From: Flavobacteriales bacterium
GTDB lineage: Bacteria; Bacteroidota; Bacteroidia; Flavobacteriales; Weeksellaceae
Assembly: GCA_900770875.1 (NCBI GenBank)
Contig: CAAGLV010000091.1
Coordinates: forward strand, 1-18,829
Length of the DNA: 18,829 nucleotides
Direction of reading: 5' to 3'
Shown: positions 6,521 to 13,086 of the stretch, one piece after another
Layout: each line of letters opens with the position of its first letter
Position numbering within the stretch: position 1 is the stretch's first letter
Program-made: the position numbers and the translations under genes
Notes under the pieces: model-generated
What the model was told of the DNA's origin: nothing
What the model saw: only the letters and a program-made list of their open reading frames with translations
Databases searched by the model: none

Positions 6521-8263
6521 TTATAAATAAGACTGAATAAATTTTAAAATGCTTAATTCGTCTAAGTGAATATCTTCGTAAAGTTGATTCATTGTGCCGT
6601 GTTCTATAAAACGATCAGGATAACCACTCATTTTAAAGCTACCTTTGTAAAGTGTTTTATTTAAGATAGATAAAACCGATTGACCAAATCCACCGTTAAT
6701 AATTCCGTCTTCAAAAGTTAAAATCACATTAAATTTAAGAGCAATAATTTTAATTAATTTTTCGTCTAAAGGTTTAACGAAAGGAAAATCGATTAAACAA
6801 ACTTCTTTTTCTAGTTGATGTTGTGCTAAAATCGATTTAATTTTTGTGGTAAAATGTCCTGTACTTAAAACAGCAATTTTTCGTCCTTCGTTTAATCGAT
6901 TAGCTTTTCCGATTGTTAATTGTTGATAAGTAAACGGTTCGTCGTTTGTTTCGATAACATCTTTTGGGAAACGAATTGCAAATGGTTGTTTTGTAAACTG
7001 CGCTGTATATAAACAATTTTTAAAATCAGTTTCGTTACTTGGCGAAGCGATAATTAAATTTGGAATCGAATTTAAAATCGATAAATCGTAATAGCCATGA
7101 TGTGTAGCTCCGTCCGATCCTACAATTCCGGCACGATCGATACAAAAAACAACAGGTAAATTTTGTAAAGCAACATCGTGTATCACTTGGTCGTAAGCGC
7201 GTTGTAAAAAGGTAGAATAAATGGTACAATAAGGTATTGTATTTTGTGTAGCCAATCCAGCAGAAAAAGTTACAGCATGTTGCTCGGCAATGCCTACATC
7301 AAATACGCGGTCAGGGAATTGTTCTTTGCATGTAATTAAGTTAGATCCGGTTAACATAGCTGGAGTAATGGCAACTAAACGAGGGTTTTGATTGAATAAA
7401 TCCAACATTGTTTCGCCAAAAACATCTTGATACGATTTCTTTTTCGGAACCGATTTTATTAAACCGGTTTCTTTTTCGAATAAACCAGGCGCATGCCATT
7501 TCACCTGATCTATTTCGGCTTGTTTGTAGCCTTTTCCTTTTACGGTTTTTACATGTAAAACTTTTGGTCCTTTTATTTGATTGGCTTTTTCGAAAGCTGT
7601 AAATAATTCATCAAAATTGTGTCCATCTACAGTGCCAATAAACGAAACACCAAAATCCTCGAAAACCGAATGATCTAAATTTTCTAATTGATTAAAATGT
7701 TCTTTTAATCCACCAACCGATTGATCGATTCCTATCGAATTATTATTTAAAATTACTAAGACATCTAAATCTGTAGCGCCAAGATGATTTAAGGCTTCTA
7801 AGCTCATTCCAGAAGTTATCGAGGCATCTCCAATTACAGCAATGTGTTTCCTGTTGATGTTATTTATTTTATCAGCCATTGCCATTCCGGCAATTGCCGA
7901 AATCGAAGTAGAAGAATGTCCGGTTCCAAAAATATCAAATTCGCTTTCGTCTCGATTTGGGAATCCCGAGATACCATTTAGTTGTCGTAAAGTATCAAAT
8001 TGTTCTCGACGTCCGGTTAAAATTTTGTGTGGATAACATTGGTGTCCTACATCCCAAATCAATAAATCATAAGGTGTATTAAAATAATAATGCAAAGCGA
8101 TTGTAAGCTCGGTAACACCTAAACTAGCACCCAAATGTCCCGGTTTTGTACTTAAAGTATCTAAAATTAAATCGCGGATTTCTTCTGCTAAATCGGGCAG
8201 TTTTGCACGGTTTAGTTTCCTAAGTTGCTTAGGATGATTTATTTTGTAAATTTCTCTTTCCAT
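6521..8263 (-). CDS. dxs: 1-deoxy-D-xylulose-5-phosphate synthase
   Basis: A 580-residue thiamine-diphosphate enzyme joining pyruvate and glyceraldehyde 3-phosphate, the first step of the MEP pathway to isoprenoids. Seen: H43 in PGHLGASLGV (41-50), DVGHQCYPHKILTGR (71-85), FGTGHSSTSISA (112-123), the diphosphate-binding segment GDASITSGM (145-153) with NNN (173-175), and in the pyrimidine-binding half DVGIAEQHAV (322-331) with the catalytic Glu327, then DRAGIVGSDGATHHG (376-390). The third residue of the usual GDG is Ala here. A C-terminal transketolase domain follows. At 580 residues it is somewhat shorter than the E. coli enzyme. It is the first gene of the minus-strand group with the DUF4252 lipoprotein and rsmI. 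Its product feeds polyprenyl carriers such as the one used by the GT2 enzyme at 1252-1974. Confidence 0.97.
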   Translation of the reverse strand: MEREIYKINHPKQLRKLNRAKLPDLAEEIRDLILDTLSTKPGHLGASLGVTELTIALHYYFNTPYDLLIWDVGHQCYPHKILTGRREQFDTLRQLNGISGFPNRDESEFDIFGTGHSSTSISAIAGMAMADKINNINRKHIAVIGDASITSGMSLEALNHLGATDLDVLVILNNNSIGIDQSVGGLKEHFNQLENLDHSVFEDFGVSFIGTVDGHNFDELFTAFEKANQIKGPKVLHVKTVKGKGYKQAEIDQVKWHAPGLFEKETGLIKSVPKKKSYQDVFGETMLDLFNQNPRLVAITPAMLTGSNLITCKEQFPDRVFDVGIAEQHAVTFSAGLATQNTIPYCTIYSTFLQRAYDQVIHDVALQNLPVVFCIDRAGIVGSDGATHHGYYDLSILNSIPNLIIASPSNETDFKNCLYTAQFTKQPFAIRFPKDVIETNDEPFTYQQLTIGKANRLNEGRKIAVLSTGHFTTKIKSILAQHQLEKEVCLIDFPFVKPLDEKLIKIIALKFNVILTFEDGIINGGFGQSVLSILNKTLYKGSFKMSGYPDRFIEHGTMNQLYEDIHLDELSILKFIQSYL

Positions 8264-8273
8264 TATTATATTA

Positions 8274-8281
8274 CAAAATTA
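8274..8281 (-). promoter_or_regulatory. -7 promoter box for dxs
   Basis: On the minus strand this reads TAATTTTG, consensus TAnnTTTG, 10 bases before the dxs ATG at 8263, so the leader would be very short. A clear -33 element is not visible. Confidence 0.55.
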
Positions 8282-8303
8282 CATTATTCTTGGGAAAAGA
8301 TTG

Positions 8304-8311
8304 TATCTTTG
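8304..8311 (+). promoter_or_regulatory. -7 promoter box for the DUF3109 operon
   Basis: TATCTTTG matches TAnnTTTG and lies 24 bases before the ATG at 8336. It is back to back with the dxs box, 22 bases apart, in a 72-base divergent spacer. Confidence 0.65.
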
Positions 8312-8335
8312 TCGGTTACAAAAAATAGATAAATT

Positions 8336-8914
8336 ATGTTCCAAATTGGAAAAACTTTAGTTTCTGCTGACTTGTTAAAAGAAGAATTTGTATGTAACTT
8401 GAATAAATGTAAAGGAATTTGTTGTGTTGAAGGTGATGCAGGTGCACCTTTAAACGAAGACGAATTGTCTATTTTGGATGATATTTACGAGGATGTAAAG
8501 CCTTATTTAAGATCAGAAGGAATTGAAGTTATAGAAAGCGAAGGGAAGTACAATATGGATGCAGATGGCGAATGGGTTACTCCGTTAGTAAACAATCGCG
8601 AATGTGCATATTTAGTTTTCGAAGAAAATGGTTTCTCTAAATGTGGAATCGAAAAAGCTTACGAAGACGGTAAAATAGATTATAAAAAACCAATATCTTG
8701 TCATTTATATCCGGTGCGTATCAAAGAATATTCAAACTTTACAGCTGTAAATTATGATGTTTGGGATATTTGCTCGGATGCTTGTACCTTAGGGAAAGAA
8801 TTAAAAGTTAACGTGGCAACTTTTGCTAAAGATTCGTTAATCCGAAAATTTGGAGAAGAGTGGTACGAAGAATTAATGGCAGTTCAAAACGAATTAAAAA
8901 ACCAAAAAAAGTAA
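8336..8914 (+). CDS. DUF3109 cysteine-rich protein
   Basis: A 192-residue soluble protein with nine cysteines. Four of them form a compact C-x4-C-x3-CC cluster (C20, C25, C29, C30) in CNLNKCKGICC; others lie in NRECAYL, FSKCGIE and KPISCHLYPV, and two near the end in WDICSDAC. The cluster and the later CxLyPV motif are those of DUF3109, related to the YkgJ/UPF0153 group of putative metal- or Fe-S-binding proteins. A metal or cluster ligand role is inferred; no reaction is known to me. It is the first gene of a tight plus-strand operon: the next start lies 6 bases after its stop. The promoter box is at 8304-8311. Confidence 0.88.
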   Translation: MFQIGKTLVSADLLKEEFVCNLNKCKGICCVEGDAGAPLNEDELSILDDIYEDVKPYLRSEGIEVIESEGKYNMDADGEWVTPLVNNRECAYLVFEENGFSKCGIEKAYEDGKIDYKKPISCHLYPVRIKEYSNFTAVNYDVWDICSDACTLGKELKVNVATFAKDSLIRKFGEEWYEELMAVQNELKNQKK

Positions 8915-8920
8915 AAAACT

Positions 8921-10582
8921 ATGGCAATATCAAGAGCTAGAAGGTCGACAGACGCTATCGAAAGATTATATATATCAATGCGCCATTTATTTCATCGTGG
9001 TGTATATCGCATTTCTGGTAGTCCCGGAAAAATTTTAAAAAATTTATTATACGAGTTAGAACCTGAGATTTATGGTTCGATGACTGATCCAAATAAAGTA
9101 GAATTAAGTGGTTTAACTTATGTGTTAGATCGTTTACCTGATGGAATTGTAGAAACTCCATTTATTACATTTACTGCAGACGAAGGATACGATCATTCTA
9201 TTTTTACACCAATTATTCCTGCAAAACGTCGTCGTTTTTGTTACAGAATAGATGATGATCAGATGAATATCGAAATTTCGAGAGGAAGATCAGAAATCTA
9301 CGATATCTTAACGCACTTAACGTTTTTATTTAACGAAGCAGATAAGATCAGAAATCGTGCATTCGAAAATCATACGGCTTCTAAAAACCGTTTATGGGAA
9401 GTAATCGAAGAGATTGTTTTATCTAAAAAAGAATTAACAAGACAAGAACGCGAAGTTGCATTAATGCACTTATCTACCATCTTGGGACGAACTTTTGAGG
9501 AAACACAAGCAATCCATTCGTATTTCGGAACAACAGAAAATCCAGATAAATTCTTCTCGATTATTTATTGGATGGGAACAACAAGCCAAGCCGATAAATT
9601 AGGAATTAAAAAACGCGAAATTACTTTTACATCAACATTACGCGAATCGATTGGTCATCATGTAATTGGAGAACAATGGGCAAACGAAATTAAGCGCCAT
9701 TTGTTTACGAACGGATTACACGAAAAAAATATCCATATCATTAGTGCAAATATGCATTCGGTATCCAATATGTTATATGCGCACGAAGCTTTAAAACGCA
9801 AGTACAAAGAAGATTCTGTAGAAATTTACGAAGATTTAAGTGCATCTAACAATAAATTGATGCGCGATCAATTGCACGAATATGTACAAAAACAAGGTTT
9901 AATTTACATTAAAGATAAATCGGGTACAAATATCGATGTGCAAATTATTGATTTAGCAAAAGTCGATTTAAAAAACACAGCCTTTTCTTATTCGAAAGCT
10001 AAAGATAACGAGGTAATTATCGTTATGGATTATGCTTTTGGTGAACAAGCTTTCGAAGCAATGGACGAGCTTTTAAAACCATATAAACAAGACGGGATTA
10101 CATTTAAAATGAATGTAAAATCGGTTTCGATTATGGGGAAAGCTGGTATTTTAGAAGGTGTAAAAGGTGATATTATGATCGCTAATTCTCACGTTTTCGA
10201 AGGAACAACAGATAATTATTATTTCGATAACGAATTAAAGTTAGAAGATTTTGAAGGTTGTGGATTAGGCGTGTACGAAGGACCAATGATTTCGGTTTTA
10301 GGAACATCGTTACAAAACAAAGATATTTTAGAATATTTTAAAAACTCGTCGTTCCGAGCAATTGGATTAGAAATGGAAGGAGCGCATTATCATAAAGCGA
10401 TACAAGTAGCCTCAAAAATTCGCCATCATATCGATAAAGATGTACGCGTAATGTATGCGTATTATGCATCAGATAATCCACTAGAAACCGGAAGTACATT
10501 AGCTTCGGGAGGATTAGGATTAACAGGTGTTAAACCAACTTACCTAATTACTCAAAAGATTTTAGAGAAGATTATAAATTAG
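8921..10582 (+). CDS. Uncharacterised protein with nucleoside phosphorylase/AMP nucleosidase-like C-terminal domain
   Basis: A 553-residue soluble protein. The N-terminal two thirds begin with a conserved-looking basic helix (RRSTDAIERLYISMRHLFHRG, residues 7-27) and resemble nothing I can name. The C-terminal part (from about 360) has the layout of the nucleoside phosphorylase superfamily: a strand VIIVMDYAFG (365-374), IMGKAGILEG (404-413), GDIMIANSHVFEG (416-428), GPMISVLGTS (454-463), GLEMEGAHY (482-490, like the ribose-binding MEGA motif) and YASDNPLETG (515-524). The last resembles the base-binding Asp region SDKPLHGE of E. coli AMP nucleosidase. So a nucleoside or nucleotide glycosidase/phosphorylase role, or a non-catalytic derivative, is inferred. 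The family may be the one catalogued as DUF6909, which I cannot confirm. It is second in a four-gene operon, 6 bases after DUF3109 and 4 bases before the oxidoreductase gene. Confidence 0.7.
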   Translation: MAISRARRSTDAIERLYISMRHLFHRGVYRISGSPGKILKNLLYELEPEIYGSMTDPNKVELSGLTYVLDRLPDGIVETPFITFTADEGYDHSIFTPIIPAKRRRFCYRIDDDQMNIEISRGRSEIYDILTHLTFLFNEADKIRNRAFENHTASKNRLWEVIEEIVLSKKELTRQEREVALMHLSTILGRTFEETQAIHSYFGTTENPDKFFSIIYWMGTTSQADKLGIKKREITFTSTLRESIGHHVIGEQWANEIKRHLFTNGLHEKNIHIISANMHSVSNMLYAHEALKRKYKEDSVEIYEDLSASNNKLMRDQLHEYVQKQGLIYIKDKSGTNIDVQIIDLAKVDLKNTAFSYSKAKDNEVIIVMDYAFGEQAFEAMDELLKPYKQDGITFKMNVKSVSIMGKAGILEGVKGDIMIANSHVFEGTTDNYYFDNELKLEDFEGCGLGVYEGPMISVLGTSLQNKDILEYFKNSSFRAIGLEMEGAHYHKAIQVASKIRHHIDKDVRVMYAYYASDNPLETGSTLASGGLGLTGVKPTYLITQKILEKIIN

Positions 10583-10586
10583 GATA

Positions 10587-11588
10587 ATGAAGAAATTTTC
10601 TATCCTTGGTTTTGGGCATATCGGTAAAGTTCATCATCAGGCAATTTTAGAATCAGAATTAGCCGAATTAGTTTCAATCATCGATTTCGAATTACCTTCT
10701 GATTTAGATGTAAAAACATATTCTACCTTAGAAAGTTTTTTACAAGAAGATACCGAAACAGATGTTGTAGTAATTGCAACGCCAAATGGATTACATCGCG
10801 AACACGCAATTCGCTGTTTAAAAGCAGGGAAAAACGTGTTTATCGAAAAACCAATTGCATTAAAAGTAGAAGATGCCGAAGAAATTTTACAAGTAGCCAA
10901 CGAAAAAGGTTTACGTGTTTTTTCTTCGATGCAATTACGCTTTTCGCCGGTTGTACAATATGTAAAAAAACTAATCGAAAATAAAGCATTAGGAAAAATC
11001 CACATGGTAAATATCCAATGCTATTGGAATCGAAATAAAAATTATTACAAATTAAGAGAATGGCACGGAACCGACGAAATGGACGGAGGTGTTTTATTTA
11101 CGCAATTCTCGCATTTTGTTGATATTGTAAATTATTGGTTTGATGAGGTAAAATGCATCGGAAGCCGAAGTTTTAACTTTACGCACGAGCAAATTACCGA
11201 ATTTGATGATAGTGGTTATGTAGATTTTGTTGCCGACGAAGCTGTTGGACATATGATTTATACAACATCTGTTTTTAATAAAAATTTCGAATCGAATATT
11301 ACAATTATTGCAGAAAAAGGAACAATAAAAATTGGCGATCAATATTTAAATCAAATGATTTATAGCGATTTAAAAAATGTATGTTGTTCTAAAAATGTTT
11401 CAACCGATCAAAAGAATTTTCATCCACAAGCAATAAACGAAGTAGCTGATGCATTAATGCGCCATAATCCGAGTGCTTTAGATGGTGATTACGCGTTAAA
11501 TTTGGTTAAATTTATTACCGATGCAAGCAACTTTGCTAAAGAAAATAAGGGAATAAAAAAAGATATTTATGAAATTTCACACACGTAA
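10587..11588 (+). CDS. Gfo/Idh/MocA-family sugar oxidoreductase
   Basis: A 333-residue NAD(P)-dependent dehydrogenase. The N-terminal Rossmann fold has ILGFGHIGKVHH (6-17); VVIATPNGLHREHA is at about 61-74; the family signature EKP is at 87-89 within FIEKPIAL, whose Lys88 is the conserved catalytic/cofactor residue. The C-terminal alpha/beta domain carries EWHGTDEMDGGVLFTQFSHFVD (159-180 region), with His176 and Asp179 at the place of the catalytic pair. This WHG...DGGVLxxQxxHxxD pattern is like WbpB/WlbA-type enzymes that oxidise UDP-N-acetyl sugars, so a sugar-nucleotide substrate is plausible but inferred. The protein is cytosolic; there is no signal peptide. It starts 4 bases after the previous gene, and its last 20 bases overlap the thioesterase gene, so it is part of the same operon. 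Confidence 0.88.
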   Translation: MKKFSILGFGHIGKVHHQAILESELAELVSIIDFELPSDLDVKTYSTLESFLQEDTETDVVVIATPNGLHREHAIRCLKAGKNVFIEKPIALKVEDAEEILQVANEKGLRVFSSMQLRFSPVVQYVKKLIENKALGKIHMVNIQCYWNRNKNYYKLREWHGTDEMDGGVLFTQFSHFVDIVNYWFDEVKCIGSRSFNFTHEQITEFDDSGYVDFVADEAVGHMIYTTSVFNKNFESNITIIAEKGTIKIGDQYLNQMIYSDLKNVCCSKNVSTDQKNFHPQAINEVADALMRHNPSALDGDYALNLVKFITDASNFAKENKGIKKDIYEISHT

Positions 11589-11961
11589 ATGGGTTAAACC
11601 CGAAGATTTAAATCCAAATAAATCGCTTTTCGGAGGAAAGCTTTTAGCATGGATAGACGAAGAAGCGGCATTATATAGCGTTGTGCAATTAGAAAATTCT
11701 CATGTTGTAACAAAATATATGTCCGAAATTAACTTTATGGCTTCTGCAAAGCAAGGCGATATTGTTGAAATTGGAATTGATGTTGTTAAATTTGGAACGA
11801 CATCGTTGGTTTTACGTTGCGAAGTTCGTAACAAGATGACGCACGAAACTATTATTACAGTAGATAATATAACAATGGTTAATCTCGACGAAAATGGGAA
11901 ACCAATTCCGCACGGAAAAACTAAAATCGAATATGTAAAAGATCGATTAGCAGATAAATAA
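11569..11961 (+). CDS. Acyl-CoA thioesterase, hotdog fold
   Basis: A 130-residue single hotdog-domain protein of the YciA/BACH acyl-CoA hydrolase type, which cleaves acyl-CoA to free acid and CoA. Seen: KPEDLNPNKSLFGGKLLAWIDEEAA (10-33), with the N-x-x-x-x-x-FGG-x-L-x-WIDE core that contains the catalytic Asp30, then TKYMSEINFMASAKQGDIVEI (48-68), matching the 'vtaxmdxinFxxpvxxGdiv' strand region, and GTTSLVLRCEV and TVDNITMVNLD as further strands. Length is typical for a single-domain member, which would form a dimer or higher oligomer. The ATG at 11569 lies inside the oxidoreductase gene, overlapping it by 20 bases; a later start would cut into the conserved core. It is the last gene of the four-gene operon, and the terminator begins at its stop. 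Substrate chain length cannot be read from the sequence. Confidence 0.9.
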   Translation: MKFHTRKWVKPEDLNPNKSLFGGKLLAWIDEEAALYSVVQLENSHVVTKYMSEINFMASAKQGDIVEIGIDVVKFGTTSLVLRCEVRNKMTHETIITVDNITMVNLDENGKPIPHGKTKIEYVKDRLADK

Positions 11962-11988
11962 AAAAAGCCTCATTCATGAGGCTTTTTT
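11961..11988. terminator. Bidirectional terminator between thioesterase and crotonase genes
   Basis: AAAAAAGCCTCAT / ATGAGGCTTTTTT (11961-11973 and 11976-11988) form a GC-containing stem with a minimal loop (TTCA if the last pair opens) and A/T runs on both sides. Both convergent genes can end here. Confidence 0.9.
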
Positions 11989-11989
11989 G

Positions 11990-12760
11990 TTATTTAAAAT
12001 TTGGCTTTCTTTTTTCTACAAATGCAGTTGTTCCTTCTTTAAAATCATCTTCTTCAAATAAATTCCCGAAGCTTTTAATTTCAATTTCAAAACCATCTGC
12101 TTTATCCGAAGCATTAATGGCTGTAATCGCTTGCGCAATTGCAATCGACGAATTTTTTGTGATTTTTGTAGCAATTTCTTTTGCTCTATTAATTAAATCA
12201 GCTTGTTCTACCATTTCGTTTACTAGACCAATTTGCTCGGCTTTTTCGGCTGTAAACATTTCTGCTGTCATTATCGCTTGCATGGCACGTCCTTTTCCAA
12301 TTAATTTTGGTAAACGTTGCGTTCCTCCATAACCAGGGATTAAACCTAAAGTAACTTCTGGCAATCCTAGTTTAGCATTGGTAGATGCAATACGGAAATG
12401 TGCTGCCATTGCTAATTCTAATCCGCCACCTAAAGCAAATCCATTAACAGCAGCAATAACAGGTTTTGTAAAGTTTTCTATTTTATCAAAAACACGTTCT
12501 TGTCCTTTTGCAGCCAATTGTTTTCCTTCTTCGGCATTAAAACTTGCAAATTCTTTAATATCTGCACCAGCAACAAACGATTTTTCTCCTGCTCCTGTTA
12601 AAATAACAACACGGATTTCGTCATTTAATTTTGCATCATCAAAAAAAGCAGATAAATCATCTAACAATCCTTTGTTTAAAGCATTTAAGGCTTGTGGACG
12701 ATTTAGCGTTACAATAGCAATCTTATTTTCAATTTCGATGATTAAATTTTCGTAATTCAT
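11990..12760 (-). CDS. Enoyl-CoA hydratase/isomerase (crotonase) family protein
   Basis: A 256-residue crotonase that hydrates trans-2-enoyl-CoA to 3-hydroxyacyl-CoA in fatty-acid or amino-acid degradation in the cytosol. Seen: VTLNRPQALNAL (17-28), the first oxyanion-hole segment AGADIKEF (64-71), the second NGFALGGGLELAM (106-118) with Glu115, and LPEVTLGLIPGYGGTQRL (133-150) with Glu135. Both glutamates needed for hydration are therefore present, which favours true hydratase over other crotonase reactions. I chose the ATG at 12760, giving the usual MNYENxxxE start; an in-frame TTG at 12799 would add 13 atypical residues. It is a single gene convergent with the thioesterase. Upstream, a weak box TAATTTCG (12820-12827, minus strand; one mismatch) is the best promoter I can see. 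Confidence 0.94.
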   Translation of the reverse strand: MNYENLIIEIENKIAIVTLNRPQALNALNKGLLDDLSAFFDDAKLNDEIRVVILTGAGEKSFVAGADIKEFASFNAEEGKQLAAKGQERVFDKIENFTKPVIAAVNGFALGGGLELAMAAHFRIASTNAKLGLPEVTLGLIPGYGGTQRLPKLIGKGRAMQAIMTAEMFTAEKAEQIGLVNEMVEQADLINRAKEIATKITKNSSIAIAQAITAINASDKADGFEIEIKSFGNLFEEDDFKEGTTAFVEKRKPNFK

Positions 12761-12896
12761 TTGATTTATTTTGTGATTATCGACTTGATTTTTATACAAT
12801 TAAAAATAAACTAATTTTACGAAATTATATGATTTATAACTAATTGATTTCTATTTCGTTTATAGTTGATTGATTTGAAATTTTTGAAAAAAAATC

Positions 12897-12927
12897 TTTG
12901 TGCAATAAAAAATCCTTTATACATTTG
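12897..12927 (+). promoter_or_regulatory. Promoter of the trp operon
   Basis: TTTG (12897-12900), a 19-base spacer and TACATTTG (12920-12927) match the Bacteroidota consensus TTTG-N19-21-TAnnTTTG in full. The leader-peptide ATG follows 5 bases after the box, so transcription should begin at or within a few bases of it. Confidence 0.85.
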
Positions 12928-12932
12928 TCTCA

Positions 12933-12995
12933 ATGAAAACATTATTTACAAATAACTGGTGGTGGAATATCGAACAACAAAACGTTGGTTCGTAA
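12933..12995 (+). CDS. trpL: trp operon leader peptide with three consecutive Trp codons
   Basis: A 20-codon reading frame, MKTLFTNN-WWW-NIEQQNVGS, in which codons 9-11 (12957-12965) are three TGG in a row. It ends in TAA at 12993-12995. It is a regulatory peptide: ribosomes stall on the Trp codons when charged tRNA-Trp is scarce. Support: a full consensus promoter 5 bases upstream, the trpE gene 91 bases after its stop, and an RNA fold that is coupled to ribosome position (see the attenuator entry). WWW in a 20-residue peptide is very unlikely by chance. The transcript would be nearly leaderless, so initiation would not use a Shine-Dalgarno sequence, consistent with the phylum. Confidence 0.92.
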   Translation: MKTLFTNNWWWNIEQQNVGS

Positions 12996-13051
12996 GAGCG
13001 CTATGTAGTTATATGTAGAAAAGGCTTGTCGGAACCGACAAGCCTTTTTTT
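12971..13051 (+). promoter_or_regulatory. trp attenuator (pairing regions 1:2, 2:3 and terminator 3:4)
   Basis: Three alternative pairings can be drawn. 1:2 is CGAACAAC (12971-12978) with GTTGGTTCG (12984-12992), 8 pairs with one bulged G. 2:3 is GTTGGTTC (12984-12991) with GGAACCGAC from its first base (13032-13039), 8 contiguous pairs including one G:U. 3:4 is the terminator, AAAAGGCTTGTCG (13019-13031) with its complement (13036-13048), 13 pairs, loop GAAC, T-run 13045-13051. Pairing 2:3 uses the loop and the top of the 3' arm of the terminator, so the two exclude each other. A ribosome stalled at the Trp codons covers region 1 and frees region 2, giving readthrough. A ribosome at the stop codon covers region 2 and lets the terminator form. 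Confidence 0.88.
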
Positions 13052-13086
13052 ATTTCAATTTTTAAAATATCCCAAATAAATAAACA

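Noticed and set aside
10637..11005. A 122-codon open frame on the minus strand.
   Set aside because: It lies fully opposite the Gfo/Idh/MocA gene, whose motifs are intact. The antisense translation is Ser/Thr/Cys-rich and has no recognisable domain.
11976..12755. Long open frames on the plus strand opposite the crotonase gene (for example 11976-12332 and 12378-12755).
   Set aside because: They are antisense to a gene with complete crotonase motifs, have unusual Ser/Ala-rich composition and carry no promoter or family motif.
12761..12799. A TTG start that would extend the crotonase by 13 residues.
   Set aside because: Crotonases begin close to the first strand, and MNYENLIIE from ATG 12760 fits. 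The extension has no family resemblance.
12971..13031. An alternative antiterminator pairing CGA-CAA (12971-12977, one bulge) with TTGTCG (13026-13031).
   Set aside because: It has only six pairs with a bulge, and its upstream half would be covered by the stalled ribosome. The 12984-12991/13032-13039 pairing is longer and contiguous.
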